Shown here piece by piece: positions 27,286-36,561 of a stretch of 64,000 nt of DNA (its first letter is position 1; every line of letters starts with the position of its first letter). A program made the position numbers and the translations under genes. The stretch is from Meiothermus sp. Lineage in GTDB: Bacteria; Deinococcota; Deinococci; Deinococcales; Thermaceae. A model generated the notes under the pieces. That model did not search any database, was not told where the DNA came from, and saw only the letters and a list, made by a program, of their open reading frames with translations. The DNA lies in the NCBI RefSeq assembly GCF_026004115.1, contig NZ_BPIM01000001.1, positions 248,001 to 312,000 of the forward strand, in the 5' to 3' direction.

Positions 27286-28545
27286 ATGGCACAACCGCGA
27301 ACACCCCATCGAGTTAAACGGGGGTCGCTGGTACGAGCTCGCCGTGCGGGGCCGCGGCTTTCGCTGGTATTGCTTGGGCTGGCCCTGCTGGCCCTGGCCG
27401 GGGCCCTGGCCTATGGGCCGCAGCTTCAAGAGGTGCAGGCTGGGCTGTTTAGCGAGTACAGAGAAAGTGGCCCCGCCGAGGAACTGAGCCTGGTGGTGGC
27501 AGCTCGCGACACCGAATACTGCGGCTACCACACCGCTTGTGGGCCAGGGCTTCGCACCGACACCATCTTCTATGTGCGCCTGCGCGGCTCGGAGGCCACG
27601 GTGGTGGCCATTCCCCGCGACCTGCGCTATAGCGGTGAAACCCCTAACGGTTTTTATGATGGCAAGATCAATTCGGTCTACGAGCGGGGCGGTGGGGCCG
27701 AGGGCTTGCGCCATGCCGTAGAAAACCTGTTGGGCGTACCGGTTCAGCACCACGTGATCCTGACCTTCGAGGCCGTGATGAAGCTGGTGAATGCAGTGGA
27801 CGGCGTGGATGTGGTGCTGCCCTATCCGATGAAATACACCGACCGGGCCGCGGGTCTTTTCATAGACTTTCCGGCGGGGCCGCTGCACCTGAACGGGAAA
27901 GATGCGGTCAAATACATGCGCTTTCGTCGCTGGGAAGGCTCCGACCTGGGCCGGCTGGACCGCATCAAGGAAGTGATGGGGCTGGCCCTGCGAAAAGCCC
28001 AAAGCCCTCGTTACTGGCCGCGCTTACCAGGAGTTGCAGGGGCCGTGTGGAACTCCCTCGAGACCAGCCTTCCCCTCACCGAAGCCCTGCAGCGGCTGCC
28101 CAACCTGCAAAGCCTGACCCTTAAGAGCGCAACCCTGCCCACCCTCGAGGAGGGCAGTTTCCTGGTCCTCGACCAGGTCGCCATGCCTTCCTTCACGGCG
28201 GGTCTGCTGGGCTACACCCCCGATGCCGAGGTGATGGCCCGAATGGTACAGGCCGAAGCCCTGGGCCTCAAAACCCTGCTCCTAGACCGGAGTGGGGCGG
28301 GGCTGGGCGAACGCTACCGGCAGGGCTTTGTGGAGCTGGGCATCCCCCCCCCGGAAGTGCATGCAGGCGAGGTAGGGGGCACCAGCCTGGTGCTGGTGCG
28401 CAGTGGGGTCTCGATTGTTGGACGGGAGTCGCCTGCCTTTCTGCTGGCCAAGGACTACGCCGATCTGCTGCACCTGCCACTGGAGACCCGCATCCGCCTC
28501 GAGCCCAGGGGCTACGATGTGATTATCGTGCTGGGACCGTCATAA
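27286..28545 (+). CDS. LytR-CpsA-Psr (LCP) family cell-envelope protein
   Basis: LCP enzymes transfer glycopolymers from undecaprenyl carriers to the cell wall. A basic head and one N-terminal transmembrane segment (LSLVLLGLALLALAGALAYG) precede the LCP domain. That domain contains the conserved AARDTE, RTDTIFYVRL, VVAIPRDLRY, KINSVYERGG and DLGRLDRIKEVM motifs with the Arg and Asp residues. A second, less conserved domain ends the 419 residues and looks like a LytR_C-type region. It follows yqeK after a terminator, the usual yqeK-LCP-rsfS neighbourhood in this lineage. Confidence 0.9.
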   Translation: MAQPRTPHRVKRGSLVRARRAGPRLSLVLLGLALLALAGALAYGPQLQEVQAGLFSEYRESGPAEELSLVVAARDTEYCGYHTACGPGLRTDTIFYVRLRGSEATVVAIPRDLRYSGETPNGFYDGKINSVYERGGGAEGLRHAVENLLGVPVQHHVILTFEAVMKLVNAVDGVDVVLPYPMKYTDRAAGLFIDFPAGPLHLNGKDAVKYMRFRRWEGSDLGRLDRIKEVMGLALRKAQSPRYWPRLPGVAGAVWNSLETSLPLTEALQRLPNLQSLTLKSATLPTLEEGSFLVLDQVAMPSFTAGLLGYTPDAEVMARMVQAEALGLKTLLLDRSGAGLGERYRQGFVELGIPPPEVHAGEVGGTSLVLVRSGVSIVGRESPAFLLAKDYADLLHLPLETRIRLEPRGYDVIIVLGPS

Positions 28546-28583
28546 TCGGCCACAGGTGATGGTTCCCTGCCCGGCGCTGTTCG

Positions 28584-28790
28584 CTACTCACCCCTGGGTA
28601 CCCGATGCTCCTCCTCGGGCAGGGGCTCCTCGTCGGGGTCAAAGGCGTAATAGAGCTTGAGTGGCTGGGTCTCTACCACCCGCAACACTTCGCCACACTC
28701 CGGGCACTCCACCTCGAGGCCCACCCACGGGCCCGCTACCTCCACCAACCCGCCACATACCGGACATTTGGCCACTTGCAGGGTTTCCAT
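28584..28790 (-). CDS. LysW-like zinc-ribbon carrier-type protein
   Basis: A small 68-residue acidic protein. CxxC pairs C9/C12 and C29/C32 have the same 17-residue separation as in LysW, the amino-group carrier of the Thermus lysine pathway. The following VVETQPLKLYY resembles LysW's VVGLDPLRL segment. It lacks the EDWGE tail that carries substrate in LysW and instead ends PRGE, still with a C-terminal Glu. A GGAGGTGAAGG ribosome-binding site is strong. No lysine genes are nearby, so function is uncertain. Confidence 0.7.
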   Translation of the reverse strand: METLQVAKCPVCGGLVEVAGPWVGLEVECPECGEVLRVVETQPLKLYYAFDPDEEPLPEEEHRVPRGE

Positions 28791-28996
28791 CCTTCACCTC
28801 CCAAGCCAGGGTAGAAGCCGAACCCTTTTGTACAACCTCCAGCATGGCAGCTCAGGCGGGACCGAATGTCCCTGGCTCGAGCATCAATGCCGATGACTCA
28901 CGGCCAAGTGCCTTAGCCAGTAGCGGGTCAGCACTGTCGCCCTCAACCAGATAATAGCAGGCTGGGCTATAATCGGCTGTACTCGAGGCCAAGCTT

Positions 28997-29977
28997 ATGG
29001 CGACTGCAACCATACCCCAAGCCCACATGCTGGAGCGCAACCCCGGCACCCCCTTCGACCCCGGCGCCCTCGAGGGGGCCCTGGTCAACCGAAGCGCCGT
29101 TGAGCGCCGGACCGCCACCCTGCCCACCCGCCGCACCGTTAAAAAGGAATGGCAGGCGGCCTGGCTTTTACACGCCATCAAGACCATCGACCTGACCACC
29201 CTTTCGGGCGACGACACCCCCGGCACGGTGCGGCGCCTGTGCGCCAAGGCCCGCCAGCCGGTGCGAGCGGAGCTGTTGCACGACCTGGGCCTGCCCCACC
29301 TGCGGCTTACCACCGGTGCGGTCTGTGTCTACCACGAGATGGTACCCACCGCCGTGGCGGCGCTCGAGGGCTCCGGCATCCCAGTAGCCGCCGTCTCAAC
29401 CGGCTTCCCCGCCGGACTCAACCCCCACCGCCTTAAACTGCAAGAGATTGAGGCCTCGGTAGCGGCGGGGGCCAGCGAAATTGACATCGTCATCTCGCGC
29501 CGCCATGTGCTCACCGGCAACTGGAAGGCCCTCTACCAGGAGGTGCGCGACTTCCGCGAGGCCTGCGGCCCGGCCCACATGAAAAGCATTCTGGCCGTCG
29601 GCGAGCTGGGCACCCTCAAAAACGTCTTCAAAGCCAGCATGGTCTGTATGCAGGCGGGTTCCGACTTCATCAAGACTTCTACCGGCAAGGAAGCGGTGAA
29701 CGCCACCCTGCAAAACAGCCTGGTGATGGTGCGGGCCATCCGGGCCTACTATGAACAAACCGGCCATAAGGTGGGTTTCAAACCCGCCGGCGGCATCCGC
29801 AGCGCCAAGCAGGCCCTGGACTGGCTTATCCTGATGAAAGAGGAACTGGGCCTCGAGTGGATGCAGCCCCATCTGTTCCGCATCGGGGCCAGCGCCCTCT
29901 TGAACGACATCGAGCGGCAGCTCGAGCACTTCGCCTACGGGCGCTACGCCTCCATGCAGTACCAGCCGCTGGGGTAG
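28997..29977 (+). CDS. deoC: Deoxyribose-phosphate aldolase
   Basis: DeoC cleaves 2-deoxyribose 5-phosphate into glyceraldehyde 3-phosphate and acetaldehyde. Class I aldolase features are present: SAVSTGFPAG-like AAVSTGFPAG, EIDIVISRRHVL, the Schiff-base lysine in KVGFKPAGGIR near residue 261, and FIKTSTGK. At 326 residues it is the longer class II type of DeoC. A TATAAT box lies at 28968. The downstream aldehyde dehydrogenase could oxidise the acetaldehyde formed. Confidence 0.93.
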   Translation: MATATIPQAHMLERNPGTPFDPGALEGALVNRSAVERRTATLPTRRTVKKEWQAAWLLHAIKTIDLTTLSGDDTPGTVRRLCAKARQPVRAELLHDLGLPHLRLTTGAVCVYHEMVPTAVAALEGSGIPVAAVSTGFPAGLNPHRLKLQEIEASVAAGASEIDIVISRRHVLTGNWKALYQEVRDFREACGPAHMKSILAVGELGTLKNVFKASMVCMQAGSDFIKTSTGKEAVNATLQNSLVMVRAIRAYYEQTGHKVGFKPAGGIRSAKQALDWLILMKEELGLEWMQPHLFRIGASALLNDIERQLEHFAYGRYASMQYQPLG

Positions 29978-30089
29978 AAAAAGTCCCTTGGCCCGAAGAC
30001 TTCACCATGGCTTCTATTGCACTTTTCTCCTGAAAGCTAAGAAGCAGAGTTCACCGATATCGAAGCCCGCCCTGAACTGGAGCTAAAGC

Positions 30090-32471
30090 ATGACCCTTAC
30101 CGAACTTATGGAGACCCTTCCCTATGGCCCCGCCCCGGAAGCCGCCCAACCCGCGCTGGACTGGCTGAAGGCCCACCAGGGCAAATTCGGGCTTTTTATT
30201 GGGGGCAAGTGGCGTGACCCGGCCAGCCAGGAATGGTTCGCTACCCTTAACCCGGCCAACGCCCAAAAGCTGGCCGAGGTAGCCCAGGCCAGCGCCGCCG
30301 ACGTAGACGAGGCCGTCAAGGCTGCCCGCAAAGCTTTTATCGGTTGGAGCCAGACCCCCGGTCACGTGCGGGCCCGCTACCTGTACGCCATGGCCCGGCA
30401 GGTGCAGAAGCACGCCCGCCTGTTTGCCGTGCTGGAAACCCTGGACAACGGCAAGCCCATCCGCGAGACCCGCGACATTGACATTCCCCTGGTGGCCCGC
30501 CACTTCTACTACCACGCCGGCTGGGCCCAGCTTATGGAAAGCGAGCTGGCGGGCTATGCCCCTCTGGGCGTGGTAGGGCAGATTATCCCCTGGAACTTTC
30601 CGCTGCTGATGCTCTCCTGGAAGATTGCCCCAGCGCTGGCCATGGGCAACACGGTGGTGCTCAAGCCCGCCGAGTTTACGCCCCTTACCGCTCTTTTGTT
30701 CGCAGAAATCTGTCAGAACATTGGGCTGCCGCCGGGGGTGGTGAACATCATCACCGGCGACGGCAAAACCGGGGCGGCCCTGGTGGAGCATCCGGGGGTG
30801 GACAAGATCGCCTTTACCGGCTCGACCGAGGTGGGGCGGCTCATCCGCAAAGCCACAGCGGGCAGCGGCAAAAAGCTCTCCCTCGAGCTCGGTGGCAAAT
30901 CGCCTTTCCTGGTCTTCGAGGATGCCGACCTGGATAGCGCAGTGGAGGGCGTGGTGGACGCCATCTGGTTCAACCAGGGGCAGGTCTGCTGTGCGGGCTC
31001 GAGGCTTCTGGTGCAGGAGGGCATCGCCGAGAGGATGTATGCCAAGCTGCGCGCCCGCATGGAAAAACTGCGCGTAGGCAACCCCCTGGACAAGGCCGTG
31101 GACATTGGGGCCATCGTGGCACCGGTTCAGCTGCAGAAAATCCAGCATTTGGTGCAAAAGGGCGTGGAGGAAGGGGCCCGGCTCTGGCAGCCAAGCTGGG
31201 CGGTGCCGAGCGAGGGGTGCTTTTACCCCCCCACGCTTTTTACCGAGGTCGCCCCAGCCTCTACCATCGCCCAGGAGGAAATTTTTGGGCCGGTGCTGGC
31301 TGCCCTGACCTTCCGCACCCCCGAGGAGGCCGTGCGGCTGGCCAACAACACCCGCTACGGCCTGGCTGCCTCCATCTGGAGTGAGGACATCAATCTGGCC
31401 CTGGACATCGCCACCCAGATCAAAGCCGGCACCATCTGGATCAACAGCACCAACCTCTTCGATGCCGCCAGCGGCTTTGGCGGCTACCGTGAGTCGGGCT
31501 TTGGGCGCGAGGGGGGCAAGGAGGGGCTGTGGGAGTACGTGAAAAAAGCCGAAAGCCCAAGTCCCAAAGCTCAAAGTCGCAAAACCAGGGCCCCCTCGAG
31601 GTCTGCTAAGGAAACACCCCTCCAGCCTGAAACCTTTAGCCTTCAGCCCCCCATAGACCGCACCGCCAAGCTCTTTATCGGCGGCAGGCAGGCCCGGCCC
31701 GATAGCGGCTATAGCAAGGCCGTATATGCCCCGGACGGGCAGCTTCTGGGCGAGGTGGGGCTGGGTAACCGCAAGGATATTCGCAATGCGGTGGAGGCTG
31801 CCCGCGCGGCTTTTGAGGGCTGGCGCAAGACCAGCGCGCACAACAGGGCGCAAATCCTGTACTTCCTGGCCGAAAACCTGTCCGAGCGGGCCGAGGAGTT
31901 TGGCCACCGCATCCACGCACAGACCGGACAGGACGGCCGCGCAGAGGTAGAAACGGCCCTCGAGGCCCTCTTTACTGCCGCCGCCTGGGCCGACAAATAC
32001 GAAGGGGTAGTCCACCCCACCCCCATCCGCAACGTGACCCTGGCCATACCCGAGCCCATCGGGGTGATGGGCATTCTCTGCCCCGACGACCAGCCGCTGC
32101 TCGCGCTGGCCCGGCTGGCCGGAACCGCGCTGGCCCTGGGAAACACCCTGGTGGTGGTGCCCTCGCCGCTGGCCCCCCTGGTCGCTACCGACTTTTATCA
32201 GGTGCTCGAGACCTCCGACATCCCTGCGGGCACCTTTAACATAGTGACCGGCGAGCGCGACGAGCTGGCCAAAACCCTGGCCGAACACGACGACGTGGAC
32301 GCCGTCTGGTACACCGGGCCCCAGGCCGGACATGTGCTGGTCGAGCGGGCCAGCGCCGGGAACATGAAGCGCACCTGGATGTTGCTCCCCAGCGGCCCCC
32401 TACCCGACACCGACGAAATCTTGCGCCAGGCCACCCAGGTCAAGAATATCTGGGTTCCGTACGGTGCTTAG
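30090..32471 (+). CDS. Aldehyde dehydrogenase with degenerate second domain
   Basis: This is an NAD(P)-dependent aldehyde dehydrogenase of 793 residues. Domain 1 (about 1-485) is complete, with GQIIPWNFPLLM, KPAEFTPL, FTGSTEVG, ELGGKSPFLV and the nucleophile in GQVCCAGSR. A low-complexity basic linker (about 486-522) has repeat-like composition. Domain 2 (about 523-793) matches only the N-terminal NAD-binding part of the family (DRTAKLFIGGRQA, AIPEPIGVMGIL) and has no catalytic Cys. It directly follows deoC, so acetaldehyde oxidation is a reasonable guess. The 3' end overlaps the convergent BMP gene by four bases. Confidence 0.88.
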   Translation: MTLTELMETLPYGPAPEAAQPALDWLKAHQGKFGLFIGGKWRDPASQEWFATLNPANAQKLAEVAQASAADVDEAVKAARKAFIGWSQTPGHVRARYLYAMARQVQKHARLFAVLETLDNGKPIRETRDIDIPLVARHFYYHAGWAQLMESELAGYAPLGVVGQIIPWNFPLLMLSWKIAPALAMGNTVVLKPAEFTPLTALLFAEICQNIGLPPGVVNIITGDGKTGAALVEHPGVDKIAFTGSTEVGRLIRKATAGSGKKLSLELGGKSPFLVFEDADLDSAVEGVVDAIWFNQGQVCCAGSRLLVQEGIAERMYAKLRARMEKLRVGNPLDKAVDIGAIVAPVQLQKIQHLVQKGVEEGARLWQPSWAVPSEGCFYPPTLFTEVAPASTIAQEEIFGPVLAALTFRTPEEAVRLANNTRYGLAASIWSEDINLALDIATQIKAGTIWINSTNLFDAASGFGGYRESGFGREGGKEGLWEYVKKAESPSPKAQSRKTRAPSRSAKETPLQPETFSLQPPIDRTAKLFIGGRQARPDSGYSKAVYAPDGQLLGEVGLGNRKDIRNAVEAARAAFEGWRKTSAHNRAQILYFLAENLSERAEEFGHRIHAQTGQDGRAEVETALEALFTAAAWADKYEGVVHPTPIRNVTLAIPEPIGVMGILCPDDQPLLALARLAGTALALGNTLVVVPSPLAPLVATDFYQVLETSDIPAGTFNIVTGERDELAKTLAEHDDVDAVWYTGPQAGHVLVERASAGNMKRTWMLLPSGPLPDTDEILRQATQVKNIWVPYGA

Positions 32472-33568
32472 CGCTTGTCCGGCACCACAATCCGGCCCGC
32501 AACAATGCTTTGCCGAATGGCGTTCACTTCGCGGCGAAGGCTTTCGGACAACAGGGCCTGGTTATAGGTATCGAGGGCATAGCCCAGCCCATTTTCCCGC
32601 AAGCCCAGGCTCACCAGACCGCCCTGAAAGCTACCGCGCGCCACCGACTCCACCGCGCGCTGGGCGGCCACATCCACCCGTTTGAGCATGCAGGTCAAGG
32701 CGTGGTTCAAAGTGGCCGGGTTGTTGTCGGTGTCGCCCAAAAAGTTCAGGTTGCCGTCCCCCCCAATAAAGAACATGGGGCGGGTATCTCCAGCGCACTC
32801 ACGGGTGTAGGCCTCGTACTTGGGCACGGTAGCGAAGGGGTTGCTGCGGAAGCGCAAGCCTCGAGGCAGTTCGGCAGCCTTGATACAACGGGTCTGCTTG
32901 ACGTAGTCAAACACCCCCAGCCCCGAGGCCCCGGCTGCAGCATAGATGATGTCGGCCCCCTGCGACTTTTGGAAGGCGGCAATCTCCTTGGCCCGGGCCG
33001 GATCGGAGAAGGCCGCGGGGGTGTTGCCCACATAGTTCACCACCACCCGGCACGCCGGGCAGGCCCGTCGCACCCCTTCGCGGTAGCCCACCTCAAACTT
33101 GTGGATGAGCGGAATATCCATTCCCCCCACAAAGCCCACCACGCCGGTCTGGCTGAGCCTTCCTGCAATGTAGCCCACCAAAAAGGTGCCCTCGTTTTCG
33201 CGGAATACATACGAGGCTACATTGGGGGCATCGGTGGCGGTGTCGATGAGGGCGAAGCGCTGATCGCGGAATTCACGTGCTGCAGCCGCAATACCGGGTT
33301 CGGTGGCGAAACCCAGGCCAATAATGAGGTCAAAGCGCTCGGCGGCGAAGCGACGCACCGCCCCCGGAATCTGCGAGGGGTCGGTGGGCTCGAAGTCGAA
33401 GAGACGCCCCCCAAACTGCTGTACCGTTCGCTGCGCCCCACCGTAGGCCACCCCGTTAAAGGTAGGGTCGGTTTTGGCCCCCTCACTGAAGACCATGGCC
33501 ACGCTGCCCAGAGGCTGCGCCCAGACCAGCCCCACACCCAGCAAAAGCACACCCAGTAGCTTTTTCAT
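32468..33568 (-). CDS. BMP-family ABC transporter substrate-binding protein
   Basis: A periplasmic PBP1-like binding protein of the BMP/PnrA family, whose characterised members bind purine nucleosides. The signal peptide MKKLLGVLLLGVGLVWA is followed by SVAMVFSEGAKTDPTFNG, FDLIIGLGFATEPG, VGYIAGRLSQTGVVGFVGGM and GADIIYAAAGASGLG, all typical. The start at 33568 is set by the signal peptide; the frame opens 22 codons earlier. No permease or ATPase gene is adjacent. The neighbouring deoC fits nucleoside salvage. Confidence 0.87.
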   Translation of the reverse strand: MKKLLGVLLLGVGLVWAQPLGSVAMVFSEGAKTDPTFNGVAYGGAQRTVQQFGGRLFDFEPTDPSQIPGAVRRFAAERFDLIIGLGFATEPGIAAAAREFRDQRFALIDTATDAPNVASYVFRENEGTFLVGYIAGRLSQTGVVGFVGGMDIPLIHKFEVGYREGVRRACPACRVVVNYVGNTPAAFSDPARAKEIAAFQKSQGADIIYAAAGASGLGVFDYVKQTRCIKAAELPRGLRFRSNPFATVPKYEAYTRECAGDTRPMFFIGGDGNLNFLGDTDNNPATLNHALTCMLKRVDVAAQRAVESVARGSFQGGLVSLGLRENGLGYALDTYNQALLSESLRREVNAIRQSIVAGRIVVPDKR

Positions 33569-33766
33569 GTTGGAAGGGTAGCATAGCCCCTTCTCGGGCT
33601 GCAAGCAGTCCAGGGTAAGGCGAAAGATTCTCATCCAAAGGGCCAGCCTGAGACAGTCCCACCGGGTATGGGGTGCCAGAATTGGGCCGGGGCAGGCCCC
33701 CTCGAGCGATACGTCTTTGGCCGGCCTCGAGGCTCAGTGCGCAAGGCTAAGAAAATGTGGGCGGTC
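33569..33766. other. Non-coding region upstream of the BMP gene
   Basis: No gene seen. With C3 and A3 it makes up the 448-bp gap before the DUF4139-like gene. Confidence 0.4.
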
Positions 33767-33768
33767 TA

Positions 33769-33889
33769 AGTGCGCCCACATTAGATTTTTGTGGTGACGG
33801 TTTCGGCGAAAGAAGTGGCCGGTCTTCAAAGCGGCGCAGCTTATGGGCTCCCCTTTTCGGGTAGAGCAAATTCCTAACGTTGTTGTACT
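33769..33889 (-). mobile_element. Family C MITE, copy C3 (inserted at the edge of A3)
   Basis: A 121-bp element in reverse orientation to C1 and C2, flanked by TA (33767-33768 and 33890-33891). Removing it reconstitutes CTAGTGCACC, the normal end of an A element, so C3 landed in the TA of A3's terminal CTAG. Confidence 0.82.
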
Positions 33890-34020
33890 TAGTGCACCGG
33901 TAACTTGTTTTGCGGCGCGTTTTGAAGCACGTTAATTACTCAGAATTGCGATTTGCAGCTCATTGGGAGGCGCTGAAATGCGAACAGTATTCACAGTATT
34001 CTTGGTTACCAGACCCCTAG
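33890..34020 (-). mobile_element. Family A MITE, copy A3
   Basis: An A-family copy of about 130 bp ending in ACCAGACCCCTAG. Its right CTAG supplies or coincides with the stop codon of the minus-strand DUF4139-like gene, as A2 does for thrS. Its left end was split by C3. Confidence 0.78.
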
Positions 34021-35243
34021 CGTTGCTGCAAAATCAGGGTGTACGTGTATGAACGGCTCTGATTGGGGGCCAGGGTGAAGCGCAGGCGGTAGCCCTCCGG
34101 GAGGCGCTCGAGGCCCTCCCCCTCCAGGGTAAAGGGCTGGGGCATGGCCTCCTGAATTTCCACCTCCACCGCATAGGGCTTGGGGTTTTGCACCTGGGTG
34201 GTCACCCGGAAGCGGTTGCGGGCCTGTTGCTCCACCTGCCGGGTGGCCCTGCCTTCGGGGTCAGGACCTAGCATCAGGTTGACCTGGTTGCCTTTGGCCG
34301 TATCGCCGGTGGCCGCCTGCCCCACAAACACCCCTTGCTCGCGGACGCTCACCACCCCGGCGGCCAGGTTTTCCGGGGCCGCAAAACGAAAACCCCGCAC
34401 AAAAGCCAGCTCGCGTTCGGTACTGAAGCCGGTTTGCAAGCGCCACAAATAGACCGGTTGCACCCGGGTGCGAATAAAAGGTAGCTCGGTCAGGCCGGGC
34501 TCGAGCGTCACCTCTCCCGGTAAGCGGTAGCGGTAGGTGCCCGCTGCCTCTCCCACGAACTCGGCTTCCGCTACGTCTGAAGCAGCCGGCGCAGCCTGCA
34601 ACATCCGGGTTTCGGGGCGGGGGGCGGGCACACTAAAGCCTCCTTCCAGCAAAGGCACACTCCCGGCTACCAGGTCGGTGCGGCCCAGTCGCACGGTGCG
34701 GCCCAGCCCGTTGGTCAGGGTCGCCCAGCCGGTCAGCTCGCCATCCTCCAGCGTATAGCGCAGGTTCCAGGTCAGGCCTCGAGTCAGATAGGCCAGCGTT
34801 CCCGAGCCACCCCCCTGATAGCGAAAGATCACTTTTGGGCCAGGAACAGCACTGAATCCGCCGGGATCGGGATAGGCCACTGTTCCAGGTAGCCCTACCA
34901 GGTAACGGCCCTCGTACAGATACAGGTTCCGCTCGGCACTCACCAGGGTGGCCTTGCGCCACTGACCCTCCCAGTAAAACTGCACCTCCTTGCCCACATA
35001 GGCAGCCAGAGGACTTTGTTGGGCAGCCACCTGCACCCGGCGCGACTGCTCGCTTACCCCTATCAAGCGCAGGGTTCCCGGCACCAGGCTCTGGAACAGG
35101 GTCTCGCCTGGCTCCCAGATCCACTCATTTTGCGGCAGGGTTTGCGACTGCCGAAGCTCGGCAAAGCCCCGATAAATCACGGTTTCTTGTGCCTGAGCCA
35201 TACCAAATAGCACCACGGCCAACAGCAATAGTTTTCTACCCAT
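34017..35243 (-). CDS. Exported DUF4139-like protein
   Basis: A 408-residue protein with a signal peptide (MGRKLLLLAVVLFGMAQAQ) and a beta-rich body. GLTWNLRYTLEDGELTGWATLTN resembles the core of DUF4139 domains. VTLEPGLTELPFI and the C-terminal NRFRVTTQVQNPKPYAVEVEI also fit. Function is unknown. It is probably periplasmic or surface-associated. Its TAG stop overlaps the end of MITE A3. The identity is by motif resemblance only. Confidence 0.65.
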   Translation of the reverse strand: MGRKLLLLAVVLFGMAQAQETVIYRGFAELRQSQTLPQNEWIWEPGETLFQSLVPGTLRLIGVSEQSRRVQVAAQQSPLAAYVGKEVQFYWEGQWRKATLVSAERNLYLYEGRYLVGLPGTVAYPDPGGFSAVPGPKVIFRYQGGGSGTLAYLTRGLTWNLRYTLEDGELTGWATLTNGLGRTVRLGRTDLVAGSVPLLEGGFSVPAPRPETRMLQAAPAASDVAEAEFVGEAAGTYRYRLPGEVTLEPGLTELPFIRTRVQPVYLWRLQTGFSTERELAFVRGFRFAAPENLAAGVVSVREQGVFVGQAATGDTAKGNQVNLMLGPDPEGRATRQVEQQARNRFRVTTQVQNPKPYAVEVEIQEAMPQPFTLEGEGLERLPEGYRLRFTLAPNQSRSYTYTLILQQR

Positions 35244-35290
35244 ACAAGCCAGTAAATCACCCCACCATTGAGGCGAGGTGAGAGCGCATT

Positions 35291-35486
35291 GACCGATTTT
35301 TGAGGTGATTCGTTACCGAACGGTAACGAATCAACAGGGTCGAAGTTATCCTCCTAGCGGAGGGGGCTTCTGCTCGATGGAAGGGAGACGCTTTTTTCGC
35401 CGATCGTAAGGAAGGGGTGTGTGTAGGATTCAAAAAGACAGCCTTTGAAGTTTTTGGTTTTGTAAACTGTCTTTTTGAATCAGGTA
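35291..35486 (+). mobile_element. Family B MITE, copy B3 (long form)
   Basis: About 196 bp, with a degraded left end (GATTCGTTACCGAACGGTAACGAATC hairpin) and a right end TTTTTGAATCAGGTA. It carries the extra internal module around CGAAGTTATCC and GGGAGACGC shared with B4. No matching flanking duplication is visible. Confidence 0.65.
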
Positions 35487-35490
35487 TAAA

Positions 35491-35516
35491 TCAAAAACCC
35501 CAGCTTTGGCTGGGGT
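35491..35516 (-). terminator. Terminator of the peptide ABC operon
   Basis: On the minus strand CCCCAGC-CAAA-GCTGGGG followed by TTTTTGA, downstream of the last ATPase gene. Confidence 0.8.
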
Positions 35517-35550
35517 GTCTGGTTCAAGGTAGCCAGCCTGGCGCCATCGC

Positions 35551-36561
35551 CTAACTCAGGCCCGGGATGTCGTCGCGAATGCAGGCTTTGAAGTGGCCGG
35601 GCGCCACTTCTTTGAGTTCGGGCACGGTATTGGCACACTCGGCAATCGCATAGCGGCAACGGGTGCGGAAAACACAGCCCGAGGGCGGGTTGATGGGGCT
35701 GGGTATATCGCCCTGCAGCACGATACGCTCACGCTTGATGGTGGGGTCGGGGGTAGGGATGGCCGATAGCAGGGCCTCGGTGTAGGGGTGGCGCGGCTTC
35801 AGGTACAGGTCCCGCGAGGGGGCCAGCTCCATCACCTTACCCAGATACATTACCGCAATGCGGTCGGAGATGTACTCCACCACCGCGAGATCGTGGGCAA
35901 TGAACAGGATGGTCAGGCCCAGTTGCTCTTTGAGATCTTGCAGCAGGTTAACCACCTGGGCCTGAATCGAAACGTCCAGAGCCGAGACCGGCTCATCCGC
36001 CACGATGAACTCGGGGCGTACCGCCAGCGCACGGGCAATCCCAATACGCTGACGCTGCCCACCCGAAAACTCGTGGGGATAGCGGCGCACGTGGTCGGGG
36101 TTGAGGCCCACCAGTTGCAGCAGTTCGGCCACGCGATCGTTGCGGGCCTGGGCGGAACCTTCCAGGTTGTGGATGACCAGCGGCTCGGCAATGATGTCAC
36201 CCACCGTCATGCGCGGGTTGAGCGAGGCAAAGGGATCCTGGAAGATGATCTGCATCTTGCGGCGATAGGTGCGGAGTTGGTTCTTGGGAATGTGCGTGAT
36301 GTCTTGCCCTTGGAAGCTGATGGTTCCTTCGGTGGGTTCAATCAGGCGCAGGATGGTGCGGCCCACGGTGGTCTTACCCGAACCGGACTCCCCTACCAGG
36401 CCCAACACCTCGCCTTTCTTCACCCCAAAGCTCACGTCGTTGACCGCCTTAACATTGGCCACTACCCGGGAAAGAATCCCCCCGCGAATAGGGAACCACT
36501 TCTTGAGATGGGTCACCTCAACCAGGTTAGCCGTTGTGGTTTCAGGAACAACCGCGCTCAT
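35551..36561 (-). CDS. Dipeptide/oligopeptide ABC transporter ATP-binding protein (DppF/OppF-like)
   Basis: One of two ATPases energising a peptide-type importer. Walker [10 protein letters not shown] is at 57-65, the signature [16 protein letters not shown] is mid-protein, Walker [13 protein letters not shown] follows. The C-terminal oligo_HPY region ([17 protein letters not shown]) with its Cys residues is typical of DppD/F proteins. It overlaps the preceding dppD-like gene by four bases and is the last gene of the operon. Confidence 0.92.
   Translation of the reverse strand: MSAVVPETTTANLVEVTHLKKWFPIRGGILSRVVANVKAVNDVSFGVKKGEVLGLVGESGSGKTTVGRTILRLIEPTEGTISFQGQDITHIPKNQLRTYRRKMQIIFQDPFASLNPRMTVGDIIAEPLVIHNLEGSAQARNDRVAELLQLVGLNPDHVRRYPHEFSGGQRQRIGIARALAVRPEFIVADEPVSALDVSIQAQVVNLLQDLKEQLGLTILFIAHDLAVVEYISDRIAVMYLGKVMELAPSRDLYLKPRHPYTEALLSAIPTPDPTIKRERIVLQGDIPSPINPPSGCVFRTRCRYAIAECANTVPELKEVAPGHFKACIRDDIPGLS

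Noticed and set aside
30051-32333. 760-codon antisense frame opposite the aldehyde dehydrogenase gene
   Set aside because: Mirror of a well-identified gene; no motifs.
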